Shown here: positions 20,099 to 28,447 of the stretch, one piece after another
How positions within the stretch are numbered: the stretch's first letter is position 1
Layout: each line of letters opens with the position of its first letter
Source: Streptomyces sp. NRRL B-1140
GTDB lineage: Bacteria; Actinomycetota; Actinomycetes; Streptomycetales; Streptomycetaceae
Assembly: GCF_001280065.1 (NCBI RefSeq)
Contig: NZ_LGEA01000001.1
Span: 186,001 to 250,000, forward strand
Direction of reading: 5' to 3'
Length of the DNA stretch: 64,000 nucleotides
The notes under the pieces: generated by a model
Seen by the model: only the letters and a program-made list of their open reading frames with translations
Told to the model about the DNA's origin: nothing
The model's database searches: none
Program-made: the position numbers and the translations under genes

Positions 20099-22581
20099 CG
20101 CCGCCGGTGCCGGGCGCGGGCCGCCGCCAGGGCCAGGGCGTACAGGCCGAGGACGACGGCCGGCAGCAGGTAGTACGCGGCGGGCAGCGGCGTCATGCCG
20201 AGGGCCGCCCCGAGAGGGCTCGGCGGCAGGAGCAGGCCGACGGCGGCGAGGCCGGCCGCCGCCAGGCCGACCGGGCCCGGCGGGCGGCCCGCCGCGTCGC
20301 GCCGGCCGGTACGCAGGAGCAGCATCACCGCGGCCTGGGTGAGCAGGTTCTCGGTGAACCAGGCGGAATGGAACACGGCCTCGTCGTCCACGGCGTCGGG
20401 GCCGTTCAGCGCCAGCGCGAGGACGGCGAAGGTGGCGAGGTCGGCGAGCGCGTTGAGCATGCCGAAACCGAGGGCGAACCGGAGGAAGGCGCGCGGCCTC
20501 AGCACCGCCGGGCCGCGCAGGGCCGCAGCGCCCGGACGGTCGTGGGCGAAGGCGAGCTGGGCCGCGTCGAAGCACAGGTTCTGCGCGAGCACCTGGGCGG
20601 GGAGCATCGGCAGGAAGGGCAGGAGCAGACCGGCACCGAGCATGGCGACGACGTTGCCCAGGTTCGAGGAGAGCGTGACGCGCAGGTACGAGGCGATGTT
20701 GCCGCTGGCGTGCCGGCCTGCCGTGATCGCGTGCCCGATCGACGTGAGGTCCTTGTCGGCGAGCACGACGTCGGCGCTCTCCCGTGCCACGTCGACGGCC
20801 GAGCGGGGTGCTATGCCGACGTCGGCGGCGCGCAGCGCGGCCACGTCGTTCACACCGTCACCGAGGAAGCCCACGGTGTGCCCGGCGGTGCGCAGCGCGG
20901 TGACGAGGCGGGCCTTGTCCTCGGGGGTGCAGCGGGCGACGACCGTCGCGTCGCCGGGGCCGTCGGGGACTTGCGCGGCGGTCCGCACCTCCCCCGGATC
21001 CAGGCCCAGGTCGCGGCAGGCCCGGGCCGCCGTGGCCGGGTGGTCGCCGGTGAGCACCTTCACGGTGACACCGCGGTCGGCCAGGGCGCGCAGCGCATCG
21101 GCGCCGGTGGGGGCGAGGGCGTCCCGGAAGGTGACCAGGCCACGGAAGGCCATACCGCGCGCATCGGCCGTGCGGGGCCCGGCGGGACGGTCGGCCGTGG
21201 CCACGGCCAGGACCCGCAGCCCGGCGTCCGCCTCCCGGGCCGCGAGGGCGAGCAGCCGCTCGTGTTCGCCGGGCGCTGTCGCACAGCGTTCCAGGACGGC
21301 TTCCGCGGCGCCCGTGAGGACGACGGTGTGCTGTCCGAGGCCGCCTCGCACCACCGCCGTCGAGGTGCGCCGGACGGGATCGAACGGCACGGCGTCCACC
21401 CCGTCGTACTCCTCGCCCGCCGGCCCGGCCGCCTCCAGCAGGGCCTCGTCGAGGGCGTCGGGGGAGGGCAGTTCGGCGAGCTGCAGGGTCCACCAGGCGC
21501 CGACGGCGGCCCAGCGCAGCACCTCGGGATCCTCCCGGCCGGCCGGGTCGAGGGCCCGTTCGACGACCGGGCGGTCCTGGGTGAGGGTGCCGGTCTTGTC
21601 GACGCACAGCACGTCGACCGCGCCCAGGTCGTGCAGCGCGGGCAGCCGTTTGACGATGACGGCGTGCGCTCGGGCGAGCAGGGCCGCGCCCCGGGCCAGA
21701 CAGGTCGTGACGATCACCGGCAGCATCTCGGGTGTCAGCCCGACGGCGACCGCGACGGCGAACGGCAGTGTCTCCAGGCCGCGATCGCGCAGGGTGGCGT
21801 TGGCCATCAGCACCAGCGGCGGTGTCAGCAGCATGAACCGGATCAGCACCCAGGAGATGCCGTGCACGGACCGGTCGAAGGCACCGCCCTGCCGGGGTGC
21901 GTCCGGCACCCGGTGAGCGGCGGCGAACCGTGTCGCCGCCCCGGTCGCGGTGACGACGGCGGTGGCGCTGCCGGAGGCGATCGTGCTGCCCTGGAAGCAC
22001 AGCCGGGACTCGCCGGGGGCGTCGACGTCGGCCGCCCGCTTCGCCACCGGCGCCGACTCCCCGGTCAGCGCCCCCTGTTGCACCATGAGCCCGCGGGCCC
22101 GCAGCAGCCGTACGTCCGCCGGGACCAGATCACCGGGACCGAGCCGGAGCACGTCGCCGGGGACCAGTTCGGCGACCGGCACCTCCCGGGGCTCCGGCTG
22201 CCCGGCGGGGTCGGCGCGGCGCAGCACCGTGGCGGTGCCCGCGACCAGTTCGCGCAGGGCGGCCAGGGACCGGTCGGCCCGGTGCTCCCCGCTCGCCCGC
22301 AGCACACAGCTGACCGCGACCAGGGCGAGGATCACCACGGCGGTGCCCCAGGAGGCGACGGCGGCGGACACCAGGCCGAGGCAGAGGAGTACGGCGGTGA
22401 AGGGGTCGCGCAGGGCGCGTGCGCACCGGCGGGGCCAGGAGGGGGTGCGGCGGTCCGGCAGGGTGTTCTCGCCGGACTCGGCCAGCCGGGAGGCGGCTTC
22501 CGTGTCGGTCAGCCCGCGGGGCCCCGACTCCAGCCGCCGCAGCACCTCCAGTGTGGTGCCCTCGGCGGGCTCAGAGGCCAT
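20089..22581 (-). CDS. P-type ATPase, MgtA-like (magnesium-importing type)
   Basis: An 830-residue P-type ATPase of the P3B/MgtA kind, predicted to move Mg2+ or a related divalent cation across the membrane. The actuator motif QQGALTGES, the phosphorylation motif DKTGTLT (Asp near 330), TGDHPAT and GDGVNDVAALRAADVGIAP are all present. The membrane helices after them (NIASYLRVTLSSNLGNVVAM; MLPAQVLAQNLCFD) match MgtA. The ATG at 22581 overlaps the ArsR gene stop by 11 bases; no clear ribosome site is seen, so translation is probably coupled. A longer frame to 22692 would run inside the ArsR gene and is rejected. Confidence 0.88.
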   Translation of the reverse strand: MASEPAEGTTLEVLRRLESGPRGLTDTEAASRLAESGENTLPDRRTPSWPRRCARALRDPFTAVLLCLGLVSAAVASWGTAVVILALVAVSCVLRASGEHRADRSLAALRELVAGTATVLRRADPAGQPEPREVPVAELVPGDVLRLGPGDLVPADVRLLRARGLMVQQGALTGESAPVAKRAADVDAPGESRLCFQGSTIASGSATAVVTATGAATRFAAAHRVPDAPRQGGAFDRSVHGISWVLIRFMLLTPPLVLMANATLRDRGLETLPFAVAVAVGLTPEMLPVIVTTCLARGAALLARAHAVIVKRLPALHDLGAVDVLCVDKTGTLTQDRPVVERALDPAGREDPEVLRWAAVGAWWTLQLAELPSPDALDEALLEAAGPAGEEYDGVDAVPFDPVRRTSTAVVRGGLGQHTVVLTGAAEAVLERCATAPGEHERLLALAAREADAGLRVLAVATADRPAGPRTADARGMAFRGLVTFRDALAPTGADALRALADRGVTVKVLTGDHPATAARACRDLGLDPGEVRTAAQVPDGPGDATVVARCTPEDKARLVTALRTAGHTVGFLGDGVNDVAALRAADVGIAPRSAVDVARESADVVLADKDLTSIGHAITAGRHASGNIASYLRVTLSSNLGNVVAMLGAGLLLPFLPMLPAQVLAQNLCFDAAQLAFAHDRPGAAALRGPAVLRPRAFLRFALGFGMLNALADLATFAVLALALNGPDAVDDEAVFHSAWFTENLLTQAAVMLLLRTGRRDAAGRPPGPVGLAAAGLAAVGLLLPPSPLGAALGMTPLPAAYYLLPAVVLGLYALALAAARARHRRRQP

Positions 22582-22924
22582 GGAGGCGGCGGGGCGCCGG
22601 AGCAGCTCGGTCGGCGAGCCGGTCCACCAGGAGCCGCACGACCTCGACGACGTCGGGGTCGTCGACGTAGTACACCTGCCGACGGCCCTCACGGCGGGAG
22701 CGGACGAGCCCGGCCAGCTTCAGCTTGGTGAGGTGCTGGCTGACCGCGGGCAGCGCGCCGCCCACCCGCTCGGCGAGTCCGGTCACATCGCTCTCGCCCT
22801 GCGCCAGCGCCCAGACGATGTGCAGCCGGGCGGGCGAGGCGAGCAGAGCGAAGGACGCGGCCGCCTGCGCGAGCACGTCCTCGGAGGGGTCCTCGAAACC
22901 ACCGCCGGCTGCCGCCACCGTCAC
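22571..22924 (-). CDS. ArsR/SmtB family winged-helix repressor
   Basis: A 117-residue regulator with the ArsR fold: VLAQAAASFALLASPARLHIVWAL, then VTGLAERVGGALPAVSQHLTKLKLAGLV as the recognition helix, then the wing RSRREGRRQVYYVDD. It overlaps the P-type ATPase gene and almost certainly represses that operon. No cysteine is present and the only histidines are in LHIV, SQHL and the C-terminal RLHGL, so none of the classical alpha3N or alpha5 thiolate metal sites is visible. It may sense its signal with Asp residues (YYVDDPDVVEVV) or not be a metal sensor. Confidence 0.88.
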   Translation of the reverse strand: MTVAAAGGGFEDPSEDVLAQAAASFALLASPARLHIVWALAQGESDVTGLAERVGGALPAVSQHLTKLKLAGLVRSRREGRRQVYYVDDPDVVEVVRLLVDRLADRAAPAPRRLHGL

Positions 22925-23281
22925 CGCCCCTTCCGTCGCCTGCCCCGCCCTGTGCGCCGCCTCAGTCTAGGCGGGCCCGGAAGACCATCGCGGCGAGCGT
23001 TCCCCGAGGCCGTCGGGCCCGTCGCGAGGGGTCGGCCGAACCGCCCAGACGGTATGGAAAAGCCGAGGTGAGAGCCTCGACACCTCCCTTTGTTCGACCG
23101 GCCGGACAGATCATCACGATGCGGCAGCATCAACTCACGGCACGTCGCCGCTCACTTGACGACCAGTGGTCACACACGGTTGGCTCCGGGCCAGCGAGAG
23201 TCATCCGACCGGTGCGTCTTTGCGGTCCCGTCTGCGCTCTCACCCTGCTCTTGCTCGGCCGCACAGCGAGGTCCACCCCCC
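22925..23281. other. Divergent intergenic region, ArsR / binding lipoprotein
   Basis: This 357-base stretch shows no convincing gene. It holds the promoters of the ArsR operon and of the binding lipoprotein. TTGACG at 23156-23161 could be a -35 for the rightward gene, though I see no clear -10. A short perfect palindrome GACCAGTGGTC (23161-23171) overlaps it and might be an operator. Confidence 0.35.
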
Positions 23282-24292
23282 ATGAACACTGCTTGCCCGC
23301 CCCACACCTCCGGCAGAGGCATCCGTGTCGCGGCCCTGCTGTCCGCCCTGTGTCTGCTGGTGTCGGGCTGCTCCGCCCTGGGCGTGGCCGACGAGGCGGA
23401 GGGCGGGAACGCCGCGGGCGGACCGGGCGGCGGGATGAAGGTCGCCCTGATCACTCACGGCGGCAAGGGTGACGCCTTCTGGGACCTGGTGCGCAGGGGC
23501 GCCGAGACGGCTGCCGCCAAGGACGGCGTCGACCTGACGTACGCGGGCGACGCCGACCCTGCCGCGCAGGCCGGGCTGGTGCGGGACGCGGTCCGCGACA
23601 AGGTCGACGGCATCGCGGTCACGCTGGCCAAGCCGGCGGCGATGCGGGGCCCGATCGCCCGGGCCAGGGCGGCCGGCATCCCCGTCGTCGGGCTCAACTC
23701 CGGCATCGACGCCTGGCGGCCGGCGGGCCTGCTGGAGTACTTCGGCCAGGACGAGTCCGTCGCGGGCCGGGCCGTCGGCGACAAGCTGGACGACGTCCGG
23801 GCCCGGCACGCCCTGTGCGTGGTGCACGAGCGGGGCAACGTCGCGCTCGAGGCGCGCTGCGCCGGAATGCGCAAGACGTTCCGCGGCGACACCGACAACC
23901 TGTACGTGGACGGCAGCGACATGGACGCGGTGACCGCCACGATCGCCGCCCGGTTGCGGCAGGACACGAGCATCGACGAGGTCGTCACCCTGGGCGCCCA
24001 GTACGGGCTCAGTGCCGTCGAGGCCGTGCGGCGGGCCGGCAGCCGGGCCAAGGTCGCCACCTTCGATCTCAACAGGGACCTGGTCGAGGCGGTGAAGAGC
24101 GGTGAGGTGCAATTCGCCGTGGACCAGCAGCCCTACCTCCAGGGCTACCTGGCGGTGGACGCCCTGTGGCTGTACCGGACCAACGGCAACGTCAGCGGCG
24201 GTGGAACGGCGCCGGTGCTCACCGGCCCCGCGTTCGTGACCAGGTCGAACGTGTCCGCTGTGGCACGGTTCGCGGCTGCCGGGACCCGGTGA
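23282..24292 (+). CDS. Orphan sugar-type ABC substrate-binding lipoprotein
   Basis: A 336-residue lipoprotein with lipobox LVSGC near residue 30 and a type I periplasmic-binding fold of the ribose/RbsB class. Visible are KVALITHGGKGDAFWDLVRRG, DGIAVTLAKPAAM, AGIPVVGLNSGI, DEVVTLGAQYGLSAVEAV and FAVDQQPYLQGYLAVDAL, all typical of sugar or autoinducer binding proteins. No permease or ATPase gene is near, so it is unlikely to work as a normal importer component here. It lies 194 bases upstream of a conservon on the same strand and could present a ligand to the CvnA kinase; that is inference. The ATG at 23282 lies at the beginning of the signal peptide. Confidence 0.85.
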   Translation: MNTACPPHTSGRGIRVAALLSALCLLVSGCSALGVADEAEGGNAAGGPGGGMKVALITHGGKGDAFWDLVRRGAETAAAKDGVDLTYAGDADPAAQAGLVRDAVRDKVDGIAVTLAKPAAMRGPIARARAAGIPVVGLNSGIDAWRPAGLLEYFGQDESVAGRAVGDKLDDVRARHALCVVHERGNVALEARCAGMRKTFRGDTDNLYVDGSDMDAVTATIAARLRQDTSIDEVVTLGAQYGLSAVEAVRRAGSRAKVATFDLNRDLVEAVKSGEVQFAVDQQPYLQGYLAVDALWLYRTNGNVSGGGTAPVLTGPAFVTRSNVSAVARFAAAGTR

Positions 24293-24486
24293 CCGGGCGC
24301 GTGTTGTGACGGTGTCGCCAAAGATTCGGTCAGGCCCGGCCCACATGCCCACTTGTACGGATAACATCCTGCGCATCCCATGTGCCGCACCCGGGACGGC
24401 ACCACCGCCGCGCCCGTCCCCCACACCCCCCGACCTCTCCCCCTCCTCCCCGCTCCTCAGCTCCCGCTGATCGCCCTAGGACGACG

Positions 24487-27000
24487 ATGCCTCGACGGAC
24501 AGGTGCCCGGCGCCGCCTCGGTTCCATACGCCTCTCCCTGGTGTTCCTAACCCTCGTGCCCAGCGTCACCCTCGCCGCGATGTGGGGCGTGACGACGATC
24601 CAGATGTTCTCGGAGGGCCTCCGGCTGCGCGACCAGACGGAGCTCAGCCGGTCGACCGGCGCCATGGGCACCGACGCGACGCTCGCCCTGCAGCGGGAGC
24701 GCAGCCTGTCGGCCGCCTGGCTGTCCTCCGCGAAGGGCTCCCGGGCGGCCCTCGACGCCCAGCGCGAGGAGACCGACAAGGCGGTGGCCAAACTGGTCGG
24801 GCAGGCGGACGCGATCGAGAAGGCGCCCGCGCGCATATCCGACCGGCTGTACTCGGTGCTGGGCTCGGTGGGCAGCCTGGAGTACTACCGGGACCAGGTG
24901 GACCACCCGACCGACATCACCGCGCAGCAGGCGCTGGACCAGTACTCGTCGATCATCGACGACCAGATCCACGCCTTCCAGGAGCTGTCCCAGGTCGACG
25001 ACGGCGACCTCACCTCGCAGGCCGGTCCGCTGGTCGGTCTGGAGCACGCGGCGGAGCTGGTCTCCCGGGAGGACGCGCAGCTGACCCTGGCCTGGCCGAC
25101 CGGGCACCTGGACGACAAGACGTGGACGCAGTTCACGGAATTGGTGAACACGCGGCGCTGGCTGGTCCAGGACCAGGTCGTGCCGCAGCTGACCGGCGGC
25201 GCCAAGACACAGACCGAGCGGATCCTGGCGAGCCGGGACTGGCAGACGCTGCAGTCCGTCGAGGACCGGGTGCTGGCCTCGCGCAACACGAGCGGCAGCA
25301 CCGACCGGATCGCCCTGCCGGACGCGCACAAGCAGTGGTCCGCCGCCATGGCGAGGCTGTCCGATCAGTACACGGCCCTCATCCAGCAGCAGACGGCGAG
25401 CCTGCTGCAGCGCAGCGCCGACAAGGCGGACGCCCTGCTGCTCAAGGCGGCCCTGCTGAGCGCCGGCGGGCTGCTCGCTCTACTGCTGTGCGTCGGCATG
25501 TCGTGGCGGATCACCCGCTCGCTGTCCCGGCGGCTGCGCGGTCTGCGCCGGGCCGCCGTCGACCTCGCCCAGGAGCGGCTGCCCGACGTAGTGGCCCGGC
25601 TGGAGCGGGGCGAGACGGTCGACCCGGAGTCGGCGACCACCCCCCTGGACTACGGTCACGACGAACTCGGCCAGGTGGCGCGGGCGTTCAACACCGCCCA
25701 GTGCACGGCCGTGCACACCGCCGTCGAACTGGCCGACACCCGGCGCGGCTTCCAGAAGATCATCCTGGGCATCGCGCGGCAGAGCCAGAACCTGGTCAAC
25801 CTCCAGCTCAGCAAGCTCGACACGCTGGAGCGCGAGCACACCGACCCCGACATCCTCAAGGGCCTGTACGAACTGGACTCCACGGCCAGCCAGTTGCGCC
25901 GGTACGAGGAGAACCTGGTCATCGTCAGCGGCGAACGGCCCGGCCGCAGCTGGAGCGAGCCGGTGGCGCTGATGGACATCCTGCGCAGCGCGGTCGGGGA
26001 GGTCGCCGAGTACCAGCGGGTGGAGGTGCTCACCGAGGAGGAGGTGTGCGTCGCGCCGCCCGCGGTCGCCGACGTCATCCATCTGCTGGCCGAGCTCATC
26101 GACAACGCGACCGCGTACTCCCCCGCCCCGAGCTCCGTCACGGTGCGGGCCCAGATGGTGGCCAAGGGCCTGGCCGTCGAGATCGAGGACCGGGGCCTCG
26201 GCATGTCGGAGGAGGACTACGCGTCCTTCAACGAACAGCTGGCGGTGCCCCCGCAGTTCGACGTGGTGGCGCTCGCCGACGACCTGCGCCTGGGCATGTT
26301 CGTGATCGGCCGGCTGGCGCGCCGGCACGGCATCGCCGTCACCCTGCGCGCGTCGCCCTACGGCGGGACCACGGCGATCGTGCTGATCCCGCACGAGATC
26401 GTGGTGCGCGAGCCGGCGGACGGCGCGGCGCCGCAGCAGCGCGCCGCCGCCGGAACCGGTCCGGACCAGCTCGCGGCCCCGGCCGGCCCGAGAGGAACGG
26501 GCGGCGGCGCGAAGGACGGCGACGCCCAGGAGGACGGGCCGGCGGCGCCGGCCGGGCCGCAGGCCGTGGACGGACGGGACGCGAGGGACGCCGGGCCGAG
26601 CGGGGCGCCGCAGCGCGCCGGGGCGCCGGGCGGAACCGGGGGCGCCGTAGGGTCCGTTCGCGCGCTCAGACCTCTCGTCACGGCCCGCACCGCCGCCACC
26701 GCCCCGTCCGCCGGCCGCGAGGTCGTCCCCCGCCGGGACGGTCTCGCCCCGCTGCCCCGCAGGGTGCCGCAGACCAGCCTGGTGGAGGAGCTGCGCGAGG
26801 AGACCCCACCGGCCGACGACGCGGGCTCCTTCGACGACTTCACCGCGGAGGCCGCCGCGTCCTCCCTGGCCGGCTTCCAGCGCGGCACGCTCCGGGCCCG
26901 TGACGACGACGCCGAGCCGCCCCACCCCGACGAGACGGCCCCGGTTCCCCGCCGGGCCGCCACCGATCCCGTCGCCCCGACTCCGCCCGCCGACCGCTGA
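24487..27000 (+). CDS. cvnA: Conservon sensor histidine kinase-like protein with nitrate/nitrite-sensing (NIT) domain
   Basis: An 837-residue membrane kinase-like protein and first gene of a conservon. Helix 1 (about 15-35, LSLVFLTLVPSVTLAAMWG) and helix 2 (about 317-340) enclose an all-helical extracytoplasmic NIT-type region (for example QRERSLSAAWLSS). HAMP follows (DELGQVARAFNTAQ), then a non-canonical dimerisation region (ILGIARQSQNLVNLQLSKLD) and a GHKL ATPase domain with N box LLAELIDNATAYSPAP and G box EDRGLGMS. The last 200 residues are disordered and Pro/Ala-rich. In conservons CvnA recruits CvnB-D in a G-protein-like complex at the membrane. By position this would be S. coelicolor conservon 7, recalled from memory. 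AGGACG precedes the ATG. Confidence 0.9.
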   Translation: MPRRTGARRRLGSIRLSLVFLTLVPSVTLAAMWGVTTIQMFSEGLRLRDQTELSRSTGAMGTDATLALQRERSLSAAWLSSAKGSRAALDAQREETDKAVAKLVGQADAIEKAPARISDRLYSVLGSVGSLEYYRDQVDHPTDITAQQALDQYSSIIDDQIHAFQELSQVDDGDLTSQAGPLVGLEHAAELVSREDAQLTLAWPTGHLDDKTWTQFTELVNTRRWLVQDQVVPQLTGGAKTQTERILASRDWQTLQSVEDRVLASRNTSGSTDRIALPDAHKQWSAAMARLSDQYTALIQQQTASLLQRSADKADALLLKAALLSAGGLLALLLCVGMSWRITRSLSRRLRGLRRAAVDLAQERLPDVVARLERGETVDPESATTPLDYGHDELGQVARAFNTAQCTAVHTAVELADTRRGFQKIILGIARQSQNLVNLQLSKLDTLEREHTDPDILKGLYELDSTASQLRRYEENLVIVSGERPGRSWSEPVALMDILRSAVGEVAEYQRVEVLTEEEVCVAPPAVADVIHLLAELIDNATAYSPAPSSVTVRAQMVAKGLAVEIEDRGLGMSEEDYASFNEQLAVPPQFDVVALADDLRLGMFVIGRLARRHGIAVTLRASPYGGTTAIVLIPHEIVVREPADGAAPQQRAAAGTGPDQLAAPAGPRGTGGGAKDGDAQEDGPAAPAGPQAVDGRDARDAGPSGAPQRAGAPGGTGGAVGSVRALRPLVTARTAATAPSAGREVVPRRDGLAPLPRRVPQTSLVEELREETPPADDAGSFDDFTAEAAASSLAGFQRGTLRARDDDAEPPHPDETAPVPRRAATDPVAPTPPADR

Positions 27001-27014
27001 CGAAGGACACCGCA

Positions 27015-27446
27015 ATGACACGCCCCATCCCCGCCACGCACACCCAGCTCGACCAGCTGCTGACCGGACTCGTGGAGCGGGTCGCCGACGTGAACCAGGC
27101 CGTGGTGCTCTCCGAGGACGGCCTGGTGGTCAGCAAGTCCACCGGATTCCTGCGCGACGACGCCGAGCGGCTCGCGGCGACCGCGTCCGGGCTGATGAGC
27201 CTCAGCAAGGGCGTCAGCATGGACTTCCGGGGCGGTCCGGTGCGCCAGGCGCTCATCGAGATGGCCAACAGCTATCTGATCCTGACCTCCGCCGGGCCCG
27301 GCGCGCATCTGGTCGTGCTGACCGGCCCGGGCGCGGACGTCGGGGTGGTGGCCTATCAGATGAACATGCTGGTGAAGAAGATCGGCGAGCACCTCAGCGC
27401 GGCACCCCGGGGCATGGCCGGCCCCGTCGCCGATCCCGGCGTGTGA
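27015..27446 (+). CDS. cvnB: Conservon roadblock/LC7 protein
   Basis: A 143-residue roadblock/LC7 domain protein: QLDQLLTGLVERVADVNQAVVLSEDGL, ERLAATASGLMSLSKG, then the strand pair ANSYLILTSAGPGAHLVVLTG and DVGVVAYQMNMLVKKIGEHL. Proteins of this family act as regulators of MglA/Ras-like GTPases; in conservons CvnB interacts with CvnD and the kinase. GAAGGAC precedes the ATG at 27015. It lies 14 bases after cvnA and one base before cvnC, a tight operon. Confidence 0.93.
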   Translation: MTRPIPATHTQLDQLLTGLVERVADVNQAVVLSEDGLVVSKSTGFLRDDAERLAATASGLMSLSKGVSMDFRGGPVRQALIEMANSYLILTSAGPGAHLVVLTGPGADVGVVAYQMNMLVKKIGEHLSAAPRGMAGPVADPGV

Positions 27447-27447
27447 G

Positions 27448-27807
27448 GTGGACGTAGGTGATCCGGCGGGCCGGCTGGTCAGGCCGTTCGCTCTGACGGG
27501 TGGCCGGACCCGGCCCAGCCGCGCCGACTTCACGCTCATCTCGACGGTCACGGCGGTCGATCCGCCACCCGACACGGCGGTCCGTTGCCAGCCCGAGCAC
27601 ACCCGGATCCTGCGGCTGTGCGCCGAGCCGGTTGCCGTGGCGGAGCTGGCCGCCCGGCTCGACCTGCCGGTGAGCGTGGTCGTCATCCTGCTGTGCGACC
27701 TGCTGGAGGCGGGCCGGATCACCGTCCGCCCGCCGCGCCTCGTCTCCCGAACCTCCCCGGACCTGGACCTGCTGCAGAAAGTGAGGGACGGCCTTGGCCG
27801 GCTCTGA
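27448..27807 (+). CDS. cvnC: Conservon DUF742 protein
   Basis: A 119-residue DUF742 protein with a winged-helix-like C-terminal half. The family signature is seen in VRPFALTGGRTRPSR, LISTVTAV, EHTRILRLCAEPVAVAELAARLDLP and VVVILLCDLLEAGRITVR. CvnC proteins are constant conservon members thought to bridge kinase and GTPase. The GTG at 27448 lies one base after the cvnB stop, so it is translationally coupled. Its end overlaps the cvnD start by 14 bases. Confidence 0.9.
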   Translation: MDVGDPAGRLVRPFALTGGRTRPSRADFTLISTVTAVDPPPDTAVRCQPEHTRILRLCAEPVAVAELAARLDLPVSVVVILLCDLLEAGRITVRPPRLVSRTSPDLDLLQKVRDGLGRL

Positions 27808-28378
27808 CCTTGCCCCTGACGCGTCTTCGGCACCCGACACGGTCAAGATCCTCATCGCCGGGGGCTTCGGCGTCGGCAAGACCACCATGGTCGGCTCCGT
27901 CAGCGAGATCGTCCCGCTGCGTACCGAGGAGCCTCTGACCATGGCCGGTCTGGGCATCGACGACCTGGACGGCATCGAGGAGAAGCGGGCCACCACGGTG
28001 GCCCTGGACTTCGGCCGGATCACCCTCAGCCGGAAACTGGTGCTGTACCTGTTCGGTACGCCGGGGCAACAGCGGTTCTGGTTCATGTGGAACGACCTGG
28101 CGCTCGGCGCGCTCGGGGCCGTGGTCCTGATCGACGTGCGCCGGCCCGAGTCCAGCTTCGCCGCGATCGACTTCTTCGAGCGCCGCGGCATTCCGTTCGT
28201 CGTAGGGGTCAACGGCTTCCACGGCGAACACCCGTATCCGCCCGAGGAGATCAGGGAGGCGCTGGCGGTGCCGGACCATGTCCGGGTGCTGCTGTGCGAC
28301 GCCCGGGACCGGGAGTCGTGCCGGGACGTGCTGATCGCCCTGATCGACCAGTTGATCGCGTCGGCGGTGCAGGCGTAG
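27794..28378 (+). CDS. cvnD: Conservon Ras-like small GTPase
   Basis: A 194-residue MglA/Ras-like GTPase. The P-loop GGFGVGKTT is at about residues 23-31, a switch region TMAGLGIDDLDGIEEKRATT follows, and G3 is FGTPGQQRF in place of DTAGQ. The usual G4 NKxD is replaced by the VGVNGFHG stretch, as is common in conservon GTPases. CvnD switches between GDP and GTP states under control of CvnA-C. The start is a TTG at 27794 inside the cvnC gene, supported by GTGAGGGA upstream. It ends the four-gene conservon. Confidence 0.92.
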   Translation: MAGSDLAPDASSAPDTVKILIAGGFGVGKTTMVGSVSEIVPLRTEEPLTMAGLGIDDLDGIEEKRATTVALDFGRITLSRKLVLYLFGTPGQQRFWFMWNDLALGALGAVVLIDVRRPESSFAAIDFFERRGIPFVVGVNGFHGEHPYPPEEIREALAVPDHVRVLLCDARDRESCRDVLIALIDQLIASAVQA

Positions 28379-28387
28379 GGGCCGCTA

Positions 28388-28429
28388 GGAGACCGGCCCG
28401 GGCGGGTGCGCTCGTCCGGGCCGGGCTCC
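28388..28429. terminator. Bidirectional hairpin between cvnD and the betaine-type binding protein gene
   Basis: Two 17-base arms (28388-28404 and 28413-28429) pair at 15 of 17 positions around the loop GGTGCGCT. Both genes end within 20 bases of the hairpin, so it can serve either direction. A tandem repeat of GTCAGGCC follows at 28431-28450 and includes the stop of the leftward gene. Confidence 0.7.
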
Positions 28430-28447
28430 CGTCAGGCCGTCAGGCCG

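Noticed and set aside
22582..22692. Longer N-terminus for the P-type ATPase
   Set aside because: It would overlap more than 100 bases of the ArsR gene in another frame and has an unlikely Ser/Thr/Trp-rich sequence. The ATG at 22581 starts the conserved region.
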